64,000 nt of DNA from Clostridiales bacterium (lineage in GTDB: Bacteria > Bacillota > Clostridia > Christensenellales > UBA1242). The translations under genes and the position numbers were made by a program. The DNA lies in contig SVHV01000004.1 in NCBI GenBank assembly GCA_015055605.1, forward strand, positions 1-64,000, given 5' to 3'. The notes beneath the pieces are model-generated. The model was given only the letters and a program-made list of their open reading frames with translations. It did no database searches and had not been told where the DNA came from. The number at the start of each line of letters is the position of its first letter. The stretch's first letter is position 1. Shown here piece by piece: positions 27,544 through 36,218 of the stretch.

Positions 27544-28155
27544 ATGGTACTCTATTTATCGATAATATTTATGACAATGGTGATAACATCTATCCTAAAT
27601 ATCTGTTTAGGAGCAGAGACATTTGCTTATTATGAATTGTGGGTTATAGCGTCGGTTACACTCAGTGTCATTGCTGAATTTGGAATATGTGGACTTTTTG
27701 CTTTTATATTTGAGAGAGTTCCTGATAAAAAATATAATCTTAATGCAAAATTCTATAATGTATCAAAGAAAGAACGAGCTTTTTATGAAAAAATCGGTAT
27801 TAAGACATGGAAAGATAAGGTATGGGAGTTGGGTGCTCTCGGAGGTTTTAGAAAAAATAAAATCAAAGACCCTAATAGTTCTGAGTATCTACATAAGTTC
27901 ATGATAGAGTCTTGTAAAGGCATGTGGGGACACATTATTAATTTGGTTTCGGCATATCTTGTATTACTTATTTTACCTATGAAATACTGGCTAAGAATAG
28001 GACTACCTGTTGCTTTTGTTGGAATGTTTCTAAATTTGCTACCAACACTTATTCTTAGATATAATCTTCCTAAACTAGATGTTGCTTATAGAAGAGCAAA
28101 GAGATTGGAGGAAAGAGCAAAAGAAAGCTCTGAGAATAAGGAAGAATCTAAATAG
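27544..28155 (+). CDS. Membrane acyltransferase of the CrtO (glycosyl-diaponeurosporenoate acyltransferase) type
   Basis: A 203-residue membrane protein: two N-terminal transmembrane segments (about 4-22, 30-55), a cytosolic core with FYEKIGIKTWKDKVWELGALGGFRK, then two further segments (about 135-150, 155-172) and the terminal LRYNLPKLDVAYRRAKRLEE. The K-x-WKD core and the RYN-x-P-x-L end are signatures of the staphyloxanthin CrtO acyltransferase family. In Clostridia such proteins are widespread without carotenoid genes, so the substrate is probably another glycolipid. Third gene of the GT8 unit; SD AGAGGG. Confidence 0.75.
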   Translation: MVLYLSIIFMTMVITSILNICLGAETFAYYELWVIASVTLSVIAEFGICGLFAFIFERVPDKKYNLNAKFYNVSKKERAFYEKIGIKTWKDKVWELGALGGFRKNKIKDPNSSEYLHKFMIESCKGMWGHIINLVSAYLVLLILPMKYWLRIGLPVAFVGMFLNLLPTLILRYNLPKLDVAYRRAKRLEERAKESSENKEESK

Positions 28156-28170
28156 GTGTGTGAAAAAATA

Positions 28171-28206
28171 AAAAGAGTTGAAAAAACAAATTCAACTCTT
28201 TTTTTA
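28171..28206. terminator. Bidirectional intrinsic terminator
   Basis: AAAGAGTTGAA (28172-28182) pairs with TTCAACTCTTT (28191-28201), with A before and T after. It lies between converging genes. Confidence 0.9.
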
Positions 28207-28208
28207 AA

Positions 28209-28469
28209 CTATGCCTTGTATTGTTCTAGTATTAGTTTGTCAAAAAAGACTTTTTCAACAAAGTCGGACTTTGTAAATGTCGTGGTACTAAATACTATGT
28301 AGTCTCTAATGTGTTTGGCAAGTATTACAGGGGTAGGGCTATCGAAATGTTCGCAAATATCTTTTACATACTCATAAAAGTGGTCAATCTCAAAGTCTTC
28401 ATCAATTTCATATTTATATGTGCCGGTGACTCTATTTGACTTCATGGTTTTTACAAACATTCTAACCAT
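28209..28469 (-). CDS. Small conserved-looking protein of unknown function
   Basis: An 86-residue soluble protein. The ATG at 28469 is chosen because TAGGAG lies 7 nt upstream; the annotated longer frame has no SD and another ATG is too close to it. It is rich in charged and aromatic residues (YKYEIDEDFEIDHFYEYVKDICEHFDSP), contains a single cysteine, and has no membrane segment. Not recognised. It shares a terminator with the converging acyltransferase gene. Confidence 0.6.
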   Translation of the reverse strand: MVRMFVKTMKSNRVTGTYKYEIDEDFEIDHFYEYVKDICEHFDSPTPVILAKHIRDYIVFSTTTFTKSDFVEKVFFDKLILEQYKA

Positions 28470-28636
28470 ATCCATTCTCCTATATTTAAAATTCTCTAGG
28501 TAGTGTAACACAAATTTTAAAAAATTCATAATTAAAAGAATAGTTTTAAAAATTTACTGAAATATGAATTTTTAATGGGCGAATTTCATAAAACTAATAA
28601 GCAATGATTTGATATATAAAAAAATTAATTTTTTTC

Positions 28637-28665
28637 TTGACAAAAGGTTTATTTTATTGTATAGT
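28637..28665 (+). promoter_or_regulatory. greA promoter
   Basis: TTGACA (28637-28642), 17 bp, TATAGT (28660-28665). Predicted start near 28672. Confidence 0.75.
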
Positions 28666-28703
28666 CTAGTCGAAGAAATTAAAAAATGTTATTTTTTGAA
28701 ATC

Positions 28704-28728
28704 AAAAACCCAAAATTTGGGTTTTTAA
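28704..28728 (+). terminator. Terminator-like hairpin in the greA leader
   Basis: AAAAACCC (28704-28711) and GGGTTTTT (28719-28726) pair with AAA/TTT at the apex, and the descending arm ends in a T run. It lies between the greA promoter and its start codon, so a 55-nt RNA may be released before the gene. Confidence 0.6.
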
Positions 28729-28755
28729 TTTTATTTTATAACTAGGAGAATGGTT

Positions 28756-29226
28756 ATGGCAGATGTATATTTAACTAAAGAGGCATACAAAGAATTAGAA
28801 GAGAAATTAGTATACCTAAAGAGTGAGGGTAGAGTAGATGTTGCTAATAAAATCAGAGTAGCTAGGTCTTTTGGTGACATTAGTGAAAATAGTGAGTATG
28901 ATGCAGCTAGAGAAGAAGAGGCTATTCTAGAGCAAGAGATTATCCAAATCGAGGAAACTCTTAAGAATGCTAAGATTATCTCAAAGACAAAAGCAGATAC
29001 ATCAAAGGTTGGTGTAGGTTGTACTGTAGAAGTATATGATATGGGCTTTGAAGAGAATCTTACTTTCAAGATTATGGGAAGTATTGAGAGTGACCCAACT
29101 ATTGGACAAATCAGTAATGAGAGTCCTACAGGAAAGGCTCTTATCGGCAAGGAGAAAGGTGACATTGTAGAAGTTCATACTCCTGCAGGTGTACAAAAAT
29201 ACAAGGTTCTTTCTATTAAATACTAA
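28756..29226 (+). CDS. greA: Transcription elongation factor GreA
   Basis: GreA enters the secondary channel of RNA polymerase and triggers cleavage of backtracked RNA. 156 residues, standard. The N-terminal coiled coil (1-75) carries YLTKEAYKELEEKLVYLK and, at the tip, the acidic pair in DISENSEYDAAREEE; the C-terminal FKBP-like domain has GKALIGKEKGDIVEVHTPAG. The ATG at 28756 lies 7 nt after AGGAG; the ATG six bases earlier is too close. A leader terminator upstream suggests attenuation. Confidence 0.97.
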   Translation: MADVYLTKEAYKELEEKLVYLKSEGRVDVANKIRVARSFGDISENSEYDAAREEEAILEQEIIQIEETLKNAKIISKTKADTSKVGVGCTVEVYDMGFEENLTFKIMGSIESDPTIGQISNESPTGKALIGKEKGDIVEVHTPAGVQKYKVLSIKY

Positions 29227-29241
29227 TATTAATCAAAAAAG

Positions 29242-29274
29242 AAAGTCATACCAGTATAGGTATGGCTTTTTCTT
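29242..29274 (+). terminator. Intrinsic terminator after greA
   Basis: AGTCATACC (29244-29252) and GGTATGGCT (29259-29267) pair with two G-T-type pairs, then T-rich sequence. Confidence 0.85.
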
Positions 29275-29280
29275 TTTCAT

Positions 29281-29296
29281 TGTCTAAATATCGACA
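29281..29296. promoter_or_regulatory. Spo0A-box-like sites upstream of spoIIE
   Basis: TGTCTAA (29281-29287, plus strand) and TGTCGAT (29296 down to 29290, minus strand) each differ from TGTCGAA at one position and lie back to back about 110 bp before spoIIE. spoIIE of B. subtilis is a direct Spo0A target; the match here is imperfect. I could not place a convincing -10/-35 pair. Confidence 0.35.
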
Positions 29297-29399
29297 GCTT
29301 ATTCCGTAAATTTTCGTTGGAATAGTTTTAATTATAGGCATTATCAAAATTACAATAGTTATATTAGATAAATTGATATATGTTAAGGTATGAAATTTT

Positions 29400-31730
29400 A
29401 TGGAAAACAAAATAAGTACAAGTTTAGAGAATTTTAAAGAATCTACCTTGAAATTAAAAATTATAGTGTGTGTTATTCTGTTCCTTTTGCTTTATGCACT
29501 AAATTATACCGAACTTTATTATGCTGAGTTGACTCCATTTGGTGTTAGTATGGTTTTTGCTTTAGTATTTGTTGGTTTTAATGGATACTTATTAGCGATA
29601 GAGTTTTTTGTTGCTTATGTATTGTCTGATTTTAGTTATATTTCTTTTATTGTGGCAATCTTTGTATCAGGTGTTTTGTGTTTAGTTGGGTATATAAAAA
29701 GTAGATTTATTTCAAAAGATAAAGAGTTTAAAAAATGGCACTTAGTCATTTTATATATAATCTCGCTTGTTGGATATGTGATTGTTGGAGTGGGAACATT
29801 ACGAGAGAATTTGGCACTCTTTGTGTCTATTGTTCTTTCTGCTACATTTCTTTTTATTTGTTTGCATTTTTGTATTGCTGTTTTTAGAAGGGGTATATGG
29901 ATAGGTCTTAATTTAGACGAGAAGATATGTGGTGCTATAATATTTATGGTATTTATGGTTGGTGCATCGGCAGTTAGGCTTCCTTTTTTTAATCTGGCTA
30001 GTTTGCTAGTTCCCATTGTGATATTATTGTGTACATATATTACAAATCCTGCTACAGCTATAGTGGTATCATGCCTAACTGGAGTATCTCAGGCAATATA
30101 TTATCTAGAGCCCTCTTATATTGCTATGTCTGTCATGATGGTTCTGCCTAGTATTACTTTTAAGGGTGGTATAAAAATTTTTTCTGCTATTGCAGTAGAA
30201 TTTACTTATATTATTTGTGTCCTGCTTTTTAATATGGGGGTGTCAATATCTGAACTTGTATCCATTTCTCTGGGTATTGTTGTCTTTGTGTTTTTACCAT
30301 CAAAGATTTTGTCTAGACTCTCAAACATACTATTGCTCGGTTGTGATGAGATACAAGAAAATATTATAGATAGAATGAGGGGGCAAGTAGAAAAAAAACT
30401 ACTTAATCTTGGGTGTGTATTTGGTGAAATGGAAAAGACTTACAGGTCGCTGGTGAGAGGAGTTCTTGATGACGAAAAGGCTGTGGCACTAATAAAAACA
30501 GACCTGGTAAGAGGGGTGTGTGACAGCTGTCCTGATAAGAATAATTGTTATCGTATCAGTGGTTCATTTGTAGACAATTCGCTTGATATGATTGTTGCTA
30601 ATGGTTATGAAAGGGGTAAAGTTTTGTTGGTTGACTTGCCTCAATATCTAACTGCTCATTGTAGTAGGGTGAATGCACTTATTTCACACCTAAATATTAG
30701 TCTTTCTAGTTATAAAGATTATGTGGGTGCTATTAGTAATATGGACTCTAGTAGAATAATGATTGCAGAGCAATTGTATGCAACAAGTAGGCTACTACAA
30801 TCGGTGGCAAAGGAAATATCTACTAGTGTTTTCTTTGATAAAAAATTAGAGAAAAGCATACTAGAAGGGCTTAGGTTAAATGGTATAGTATGTCTTTCTG
30901 TGTCCGTGTGTCAAAAGACACTTTCTGTCATTGAGATAATGCTTATTGTGTCTGAAAGTACATATAATGTCAGAAATATAGAAAAATATGTTTCTAAGAT
31001 AATGTCTGCAAAGATGATAATTTTGGATAAGTCTGATTCAGACATTCCAAATGCTTATGTGGTAAATATGGTGTCTAGTCCTAATTTTGATATAGCTTTT
31101 GGCTCTGCCGTTATAAGGAAAAACGGAACTAAAGCATCGGGAGATACACATAGTATTACAAAGTTAGAAGAGGGTAAGTATATTGTGTCCTTGTCAGATG
31201 GAATGGGTAGTGGTGATAGGGCATCTAAGATTAGTAGGCTGACTGTAGATTTGGTAGAGAATTTCTACAAGGGAGGATTTGATAGTGATATCATTTTGAG
31301 TACAATAAATCAGTTCTTAGCTCTTACAGAAGAGGAGAATTTTGCTACTATTGATTTGTGTATTTTAGATTGTAGAAAAAATACTTTTGACTTTATTAAA
31401 CTGGCCAGTTGTAATGGATATTTATTGCACGATAAGGGTGAGTGTGAGGTGATAGAGGGGAGTAATCTTCCTGTTGGTATTTTAGAAAATGTTAGGCCTC
31501 ATATTTCTAGAAAAATGATGAGCAATATGGATATGTTGTTATTTTTTAGTGATGGGGTAGAAGATGTGTTGTCTGAGCATCTGAATATTAAAGATTATGT
31601 GTCCTCTCTTGATATTAAAAATCCACAGTTGCTTAGTGATACTATTATGGAAAAGGCCCTAGAGTTGAGTGATGGTGTCGCTATGGACGATATGACGGTC
31701 ATAGCAGTTAAGATATTTGCTTGTGATTAA
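29400..31730 (+). CDS. spoIIE: Stage II sporulation protein E, serine phosphatase
   Basis: SpoIIE dephosphorylates SpoIIAA in the forespore to activate sigma-F and takes part in polar septum formation. 776 residues, close to the family length. The first 300 residues hold about ten transmembrane segments; a central region follows (with the CDSCPDKNNCYR cysteine cluster typical of clostridial SpoIIE, near 375-386); the C-terminal PP2C domain (about 575-776) has SLSDGMGSGDRASKIS, ATIDLCILD, LLFFSDGVEDVL and MDDMTVIAVKI, giving the metal-binding aspartates. Start ATG 29400 follows a weak SD. Confidence 0.96.
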   Translation: MENKISTSLENFKESTLKLKIIVCVILFLLLYALNYTELYYAELTPFGVSMVFALVFVGFNGYLLAIEFFVAYVLSDFSYISFIVAIFVSGVLCLVGYIKSRFISKDKEFKKWHLVILYIISLVGYVIVGVGTLRENLALFVSIVLSATFLFICLHFCIAVFRRGIWIGLNLDEKICGAIIFMVFMVGASAVRLPFFNLASLLVPIVILLCTYITNPATAIVVSCLTGVSQAIYYLEPSYIAMSVMMVLPSITFKGGIKIFSAIAVEFTYIICVLLFNMGVSISELVSISLGIVVFVFLPSKILSRLSNILLLGCDEIQENIIDRMRGQVEKKLLNLGCVFGEMEKTYRSLVRGVLDDEKAVALIKTDLVRGVCDSCPDKNNCYRISGSFVDNSLDMIVANGYERGKVLLVDLPQYLTAHCSRVNALISHLNISLSSYKDYVGAISNMDSSRIMIAEQLYATSRLLQSVAKEISTSVFFDKKLEKSILEGLRLNGIVCLSVSVCQKTLSVIEIMLIVSESTYNVRNIEKYVSKIMSAKMIILDKSDSDIPNAYVVNMVSSPNFDIAFGSAVIRKNGTKASGDTHSITKLEEGKYIVSLSDGMGSGDRASKISRLTVDLVENFYKGGFDSDIILSTINQFLALTEEENFATIDLCILDCRKNTFDFIKLASCNGYLLHDKGECEVIEGSNLPVGILENVRPHISRKMMSNMDMLLFFSDGVEDVLSEHLNIKDYVSSLDIKNPQLLSDTIMEKALELSDGVAMDDMTVIAVKIFACD

Positions 31731-31744
31731 TTTTATGTATTTTC

Positions 31745-31773
31745 TTGAAATAACTGTTTTATTTTGGTATTAT
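31745..31773 (+). promoter_or_regulatory. Promoter of the 534-residue unknown protein
   Basis: TTGAAA (31745-31750), 17 bp, TATTAT (31768-31773). Confidence 0.6.
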
Positions 31774-31839
31774 ATTTATAGTGATAGTATTATGTTTTGG
31801 TGATGATAAGACATAGTACTTGTGATAGAGGAGTTATAT

Positions 31840-33444
31840 ATGGCAAAAGAAAAATACAATGTAAAAGATCCTAAGTATTTTGATGCTAAACATTTAGCAG
31901 ATTATTTAGCAAAAGAATTAAGGGAAAAAGATTTTAAAATTAAATATAAAGAGCCAAAGAGAAGACAGCCAACCGCAATAGGTGCAATGACAGAGCCTAC
32001 TACACCAGTTGGTGGTACAATCAGAGTTATGGGTAATCCTGCTAAGATGGCTGGCAAACTTCCTGATGGTTGGTCTTATGACCCTGCCACTAATAGATTT
32101 AAGAATGGTAATAAGGCAGAGGCAGAGTATTTTGATGTAGAGCCTTTGAAAAAAGATAAACCACTTAAAGAAATTGTGGATATGTCAGATGTTATGTATA
32201 TGGTTAGAACAAAAAGACCAGACCTAAAGGTTAGGGCTCTTGATACAACAACATTTGGTATTGATGGTGCAGAAATAGATAATATCGACTGGAAAGCAAT
32301 ATTTGGCTCAAAATTTCGTTTTGATAAGGCTACTGGTACTGTTCAGGGCGAAACTTCTATGGGACAGAAACTTAGCTTTCATGTTATGACAGAGTCTTAT
32401 CAGACTAGAAAGTTTGATGAGGTTAGAGAGGCAACATATACATCTAATGAAGATGGTGTTATGCAGAATGGTTTTACTGAGGGTAATAGAACATCTGTAG
32501 AGCACACTGCACAAAACTTGCTAGGTTCTCTTGCAAGTATGAACCCTCAGGCATTACTTATGCAGGCTAATTTACATTCGTTCTCTCCTGCAGATGCTAG
32601 ACATTTATGGGAAACATGTAATTTAGTTCCAGATCCTGTATCTGGAGAACTTGCAGTTCAAGAGAGAGCAACAGGTGTAATTTATACAGATAGCACAATG
32701 ATTTCTCAATTAGCTATTATTTATAGTTTGGTAGCAATGAGTGACCGTTCTAGTAATCCAGAGAACAATCCTCTCCTTGATGTTGTAACTAGAGGAGATG
32801 TTAACTGGGAAAAATTTGATGAGATGTATGCTGGATTTGTGGCAAATCCTGATTTATTAGGTGCTGCAGTAGGCGAAGTGGCACAGAGCTTAGAGGCTGG
32901 TGAAAATGCAAGAGAAATGAGAGAAGATGCGGCTGAAGCTATTGCTGAAACTATGGGAGCCGAAGACGCTAATAACCCAACCCCAGTTTCTCCTGAGGCA
33001 GAATTAGAAGAAGTTGCTACTATGGGCTCTGTTGAGTTAAAGGCAGACGGTGGATATATCAGAGAAGAAGAATTAGACGACAACAAAGATAAACCTATTT
33101 CATTTGCTCAAGCAGGAATGTTAGAGGCTCAATATGAGATTGAGGTAAGGGGTGGTAGAGCTGTTGGTGTGTATGATGAAAAGTCAGGCTCAAGGGATAT
33201 TGAGAATGGTAAATTAGTAACAACATGGATATACGCTCGCCGTCAATACATATTAGAGTTTGGTGATAAAGCTGCAGAGCAGTTTAATGCTGATATTGCT
33301 AGTGAAAACTGGAAAACTAGAATATTTGAAATGTGTATGAAGTTTGAACAGTCAGAAATTGCTAAAGCAAAATTGCAAGAAGGCATGGAAGACGAAATGG
33401 AAGAAGAAGATGTTATGGTGAAAAAGAACACAAACAATAACTAA
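31840..33444 (+). CDS. Unrecognised 534-residue cytosolic protein
   Basis: The ATG at 31840 has GAGGAG 6 nt upstream; a TTG at 31822 is rejected. There is no signal peptide or membrane segment. Residues 1-45 are basic (KELREKDFKIKYKEPKRRQP); a middle domain includes DGWSYDPATNRFKNG and LKVRALDTTTFGIDGAEIDNIDWKAIFGSKFRFD; residues about 350-420 are Ala/Glu-rich helical linker; the C-terminus (about 425-520) contains EAQYEIEVRGGRAVGVYDEKSG and WIYARRQYILEFGDKAAEQFNADI; the tail is acidic then Lys/Asn-rich. It has its own promoter and terminator between spoIIE and sbcCD. No family or function recognised. Confidence 0.75.
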   Translation: MAKEKYNVKDPKYFDAKHLADYLAKELREKDFKIKYKEPKRRQPTAIGAMTEPTTPVGGTIRVMGNPAKMAGKLPDGWSYDPATNRFKNGNKAEAEYFDVEPLKKDKPLKEIVDMSDVMYMVRTKRPDLKVRALDTTTFGIDGAEIDNIDWKAIFGSKFRFDKATGTVQGETSMGQKLSFHVMTESYQTRKFDEVREATYTSNEDGVMQNGFTEGNRTSVEHTAQNLLGSLASMNPQALLMQANLHSFSPADARHLWETCNLVPDPVSGELAVQERATGVIYTDSTMISQLAIIYSLVAMSDRSSNPENNPLLDVVTRGDVNWEKFDEMYAGFVANPDLLGAAVGEVAQSLEAGENAREMREDAAEAIAETMGAEDANNPTPVSPEAELEEVATMGSVELKADGGYIREEELDDNKDKPISFAQAGMLEAQYEIEVRGGRAVGVYDEKSGSRDIENGKLVTTWIYARRQYILEFGDKAAEQFNADIASENWKTRIFEMCMKFEQSEIAKAKLQEGMEDEMEEEDVMVKKNTNNN

Positions 33445-33467
33445 CACTACATATTAAGAAAAGAAAA

Positions 33468-33500
33468 AACAATCGCATATAATTTGCGATTGTTTTTTTG
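33468..33500. terminator. Bidirectional intrinsic terminator
   Basis: CAATCGCA (33470-33477) and TGCGATTG (33485-33492), with A before and seven T after, between converging genes. Confidence 0.9.
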
Positions 33501-33509
33501 TTATTAATT

Positions 33510-36218
33510 TTAGAAGAATTGCTCAATCTTAGAACCGTCATCATTGTTATCTTTGGTTACAATGATTCTACTATTTAGATAGTATTGCATTTTCTCTACG
33601 TGGGTAATGAAACCTACTGTAAAGTTAAGTTTGATTAATGCATCAAAACTTTGTAATACTTTTTCGATATAGTTTTCGCTTAGGTTACCGAAACCTTCAT
33701 CAATAAAGAAGAAGTTGAAGTTCTTGTTATTGTTGATTGCTATACTCTGAGAAATGCCTAATGCAAGGCTTAGGGATACGATAAATCTTTCACCACCACT
33801 AAGTGTTTTAACGGTTCTCTTAATGCCACCATTGAAGTTGTCGATAACATTGAAGTCCCCATCATAGTTAAGTAGATATTTTCCTTTACTAATCTTGTAT
33901 ACATAAGAGTTGGCGAAGTTTGTGATAAGTCCCATATACTCTTCTGCAACGAAGTCGAGTAGTGCACCTTTTGCAATTAAGCTCTCTAGTTTCTCTATTG
34001 CCACATATTGCTTATTTACAGAGTCTAGTTCTTCTTGAACTTTTAGTAGTACATCTAAGTTTTTCTTTTGGATATCCATTGTAATCTTGTTTACATTGAT
34101 AAATACCTTTAGGTCACTTAGTTTTTGTTCGTTCTCTGTAATAGATGTGAGCAGTGCATTATAGTCGTCTTTTGTATAGATATAATCTCTAGTTTTTTCT
34201 CTAAGAGTATTAATGCTAGTCTCTAGTACATAGAGCTCTTTCTTGAAGTTTTCAACTTTCTCTTTAAGAACAGGTAGTTCGTCATGGTCTACAAGTAGTG
34301 TTGTGTCTACTTTTTGTTTGAACACAGCCTTATTAAATGGTTTAAGTGCTACTTGTAATTCTGATAATTTTTCCCTGTAGTTCTCGATATTGTTAGTTGA
34401 AACCTCAATATTAATAATAGCCTTTTGTTTTTGCTCAAGTAGGCTATTTAGTCTGTCTTGAAGTGTTGCGCCTTCTTGTTTGTACTTGTTAAGTGTTTTA
34501 GTCAAGAAGTTTACATCAACTGTAGTTTTGATTTGTTTTAGTTCGGCTAATTCGTGAATGATTTCTTCTTTGATTTTCTCGATACGAGCATTATATTCTG
34601 TGATTTGCTCATTGTATGTATCTATATTAGTCTTCGCAGTTGCGATATTCTCTTTGACCTTGATGAGTTGTTCTTCGAGCTCGTCACATTGTTTATTGAG
34701 TTTAATGTTTCTCTCGTGAACTTCTTCTTTCATTTCTTCTAGGTTTTCACCTTCGATATTTAGTTCTCTTAGGTCTTTCATGATATTGCCGATTTCTTTT
34801 CTAACAGCAACTTCATAGTCCTCAATATCGTGAACAACAGTTGTCACTTCGTCATAAATATTGAAGTTCTCAACCTCTGATAGAGAATCTGGATTAATCT
34901 TGTTTTTGGTGATAGTTAGGAATAATGCAAAGTCTTGCTTTGTCTTGAATGATTGACAGTCGCTAAGCTTATCAAGAATGTCCATATTATCAAAGATAAT
35001 GTTTTCAAGTTTTTTATAGTTTGCTTGAATGTCAAGGGCATTGGCTCTATATGTTTTGATGAGTGCTGTTGTTTCGGTTAGTTTTTCTGAAACTGCACTG
35101 ATTTTTTCGTGAGCCTCTTTTCTTTCGTTCTGTAAGTCATTCATTCTGCTCTCATGAAGTCTTCTCTTTTCTTCAATGAGTTGAATATTTTGCCACTTGC
35201 TCTCAATGTCGTCTGCCTTGGCTTTGTTGTCTGCAAGTAAGATGTTTACCTCTCTGATACTGTCTTCTAGTCTTCTAAGGGCATCTTTGTTTGCATCAAT
35301 ATTTTCTGTTAGTGACTTAACTTCATCTAAGCAGTTGTTGTACTGGTTATTAACAAGTGTAAAGTCACCATATTTTTCTGTATATTCTATTTGTTTTTCG
35401 TATAGGTGGATATCTCCAGCCTCGCTTTGTTTTATGCTATAAGACACCTCCATATCGAGTAGTTCTTGTTTGGCAGCGAGTTCGTCTTTTATTGTGTTAG
35501 AGAGTTTTTTGTCTCTAGCAATTAGTCTTTCTAGACTTCTAACTTCTTTGTCGCTATTCTCTAGAATTAATTCGGTTTCTGCGACTGTTTCTTTGCTGAT
35601 ACCACTATAGATAGATGCTTTTTCTTCTAGGGTTGCTTTTTTAAGAGCAACTAGATTTCTTCTGTTTTTTAGTCTATCGTTTAGTATTACTCCAAACTGC
35701 TCTAGGTCAAATAGTTTTGCTAGGGTCTTTTTTCTAAGTGCAGGGGTGTCTGATAGGAATCTATCAAATTCTCCCTGAGGAAGAGCAATACACTTTGTAA
35801 ACTCTTTTTTACCTATACCTATGATTTCGAGTAGTTTGTTATTTACATTGTCTGGCATTTCTGCTAAGGTTTCTTTTCTAGTTTCGTCATGAAGATAAGC
35901 TTCTGCTTTTAGTCCACTAGGTCTTAGGTGGAAGTCTCTTCTAACTAAGTATCTAGATGTTTTACCAACATTGTTTTCCATGTCGAAAACAAACTCAACA
36001 TAAGCATCTTTTGTATTAACATTAATGATGTTTTGAAGGGTGTCTCTATCGCTAACGCCGTATAGTGCTAAGATAATACTATCAAGTATAGTGGTTTTAC
36101 CACTACCTGTTTCACCAAATATTCCAAAAACATTACTTCTAGCTAATTTTTCAAAGTTGATTTCTTGCTCAGAAACATAACTATTTATGCCCTTAATTTT
36201 AATCTTTATCGGTTTCAT
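33510..36218 (-). CDS. sbcC: Exonuclease SbcCD subunit C (SMC-like ATPase)
   Basis: SbcC with SbcD forms the bacterial Rad50-Mre11 complex that cleaves DNA hairpins and protein-blocked ends. 902 residues. The N-terminal ATPase half has Walker A GETGSGKT at 35-42 and FTKCIALPQGEFDRFL as Q-loop region; long coiled coils fill 180-740; the C-terminal half has the signature LSGGERFIVSLSLALG followed by Walker B FFFIDEGFGNL. The apex of the coil should hold a CxxC zinc hook; I find no obvious CxxC in the middle, an unusual point. It overlaps sbcD by 20 nt. Confidence 0.95.
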   Translation of the reverse strand: MKPIKIKIKGINSYVSEQEINFEKLARSNVFGIFGETGSGKTTILDSIILALYGVSDRDTLQNIINVNTKDAYVEFVFDMENNVGKTSRYLVRRDFHLRPSGLKAEAYLHDETRKETLAEMPDNVNNKLLEIIGIGKKEFTKCIALPQGEFDRFLSDTPALRKKTLAKLFDLEQFGVILNDRLKNRRNLVALKKATLEEKASIYSGISKETVAETELILENSDKEVRSLERLIARDKKLSNTIKDELAAKQELLDMEVSYSIKQSEAGDIHLYEKQIEYTEKYGDFTLVNNQYNNCLDEVKSLTENIDANKDALRRLEDSIREVNILLADNKAKADDIESKWQNIQLIEEKRRLHESRMNDLQNERKEAHEKISAVSEKLTETTALIKTYRANALDIQANYKKLENIIFDNMDILDKLSDCQSFKTKQDFALFLTITKNKINPDSLSEVENFNIYDEVTTVVHDIEDYEVAVRKEIGNIMKDLRELNIEGENLEEMKEEVHERNIKLNKQCDELEEQLIKVKENIATAKTNIDTYNEQITEYNARIEKIKEEIIHELAELKQIKTTVDVNFLTKTLNKYKQEGATLQDRLNSLLEQKQKAIINIEVSTNNIENYREKLSELQVALKPFNKAVFKQKVDTTLLVDHDELPVLKEKVENFKKELYVLETSINTLREKTRDYIYTKDDYNALLTSITENEQKLSDLKVFINVNKITMDIQKKNLDVLLKVQEELDSVNKQYVAIEKLESLIAKGALLDFVAEEYMGLITNFANSYVYKISKGKYLLNYDGDFNVIDNFNGGIKRTVKTLSGGERFIVSLSLALGISQSIAINNNKNFNFFFIDEGFGNLSENYIEKVLQSFDALIKLNFTVGFITHVEKMQYYLNSRIIVTKDNNDDGSKIEQFF

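Noticed and set aside
28731..29165. A 144-codon open frame antisense to greA
   Set aside because: Shadow of greA on the other strand; no SD and no family resemblance.
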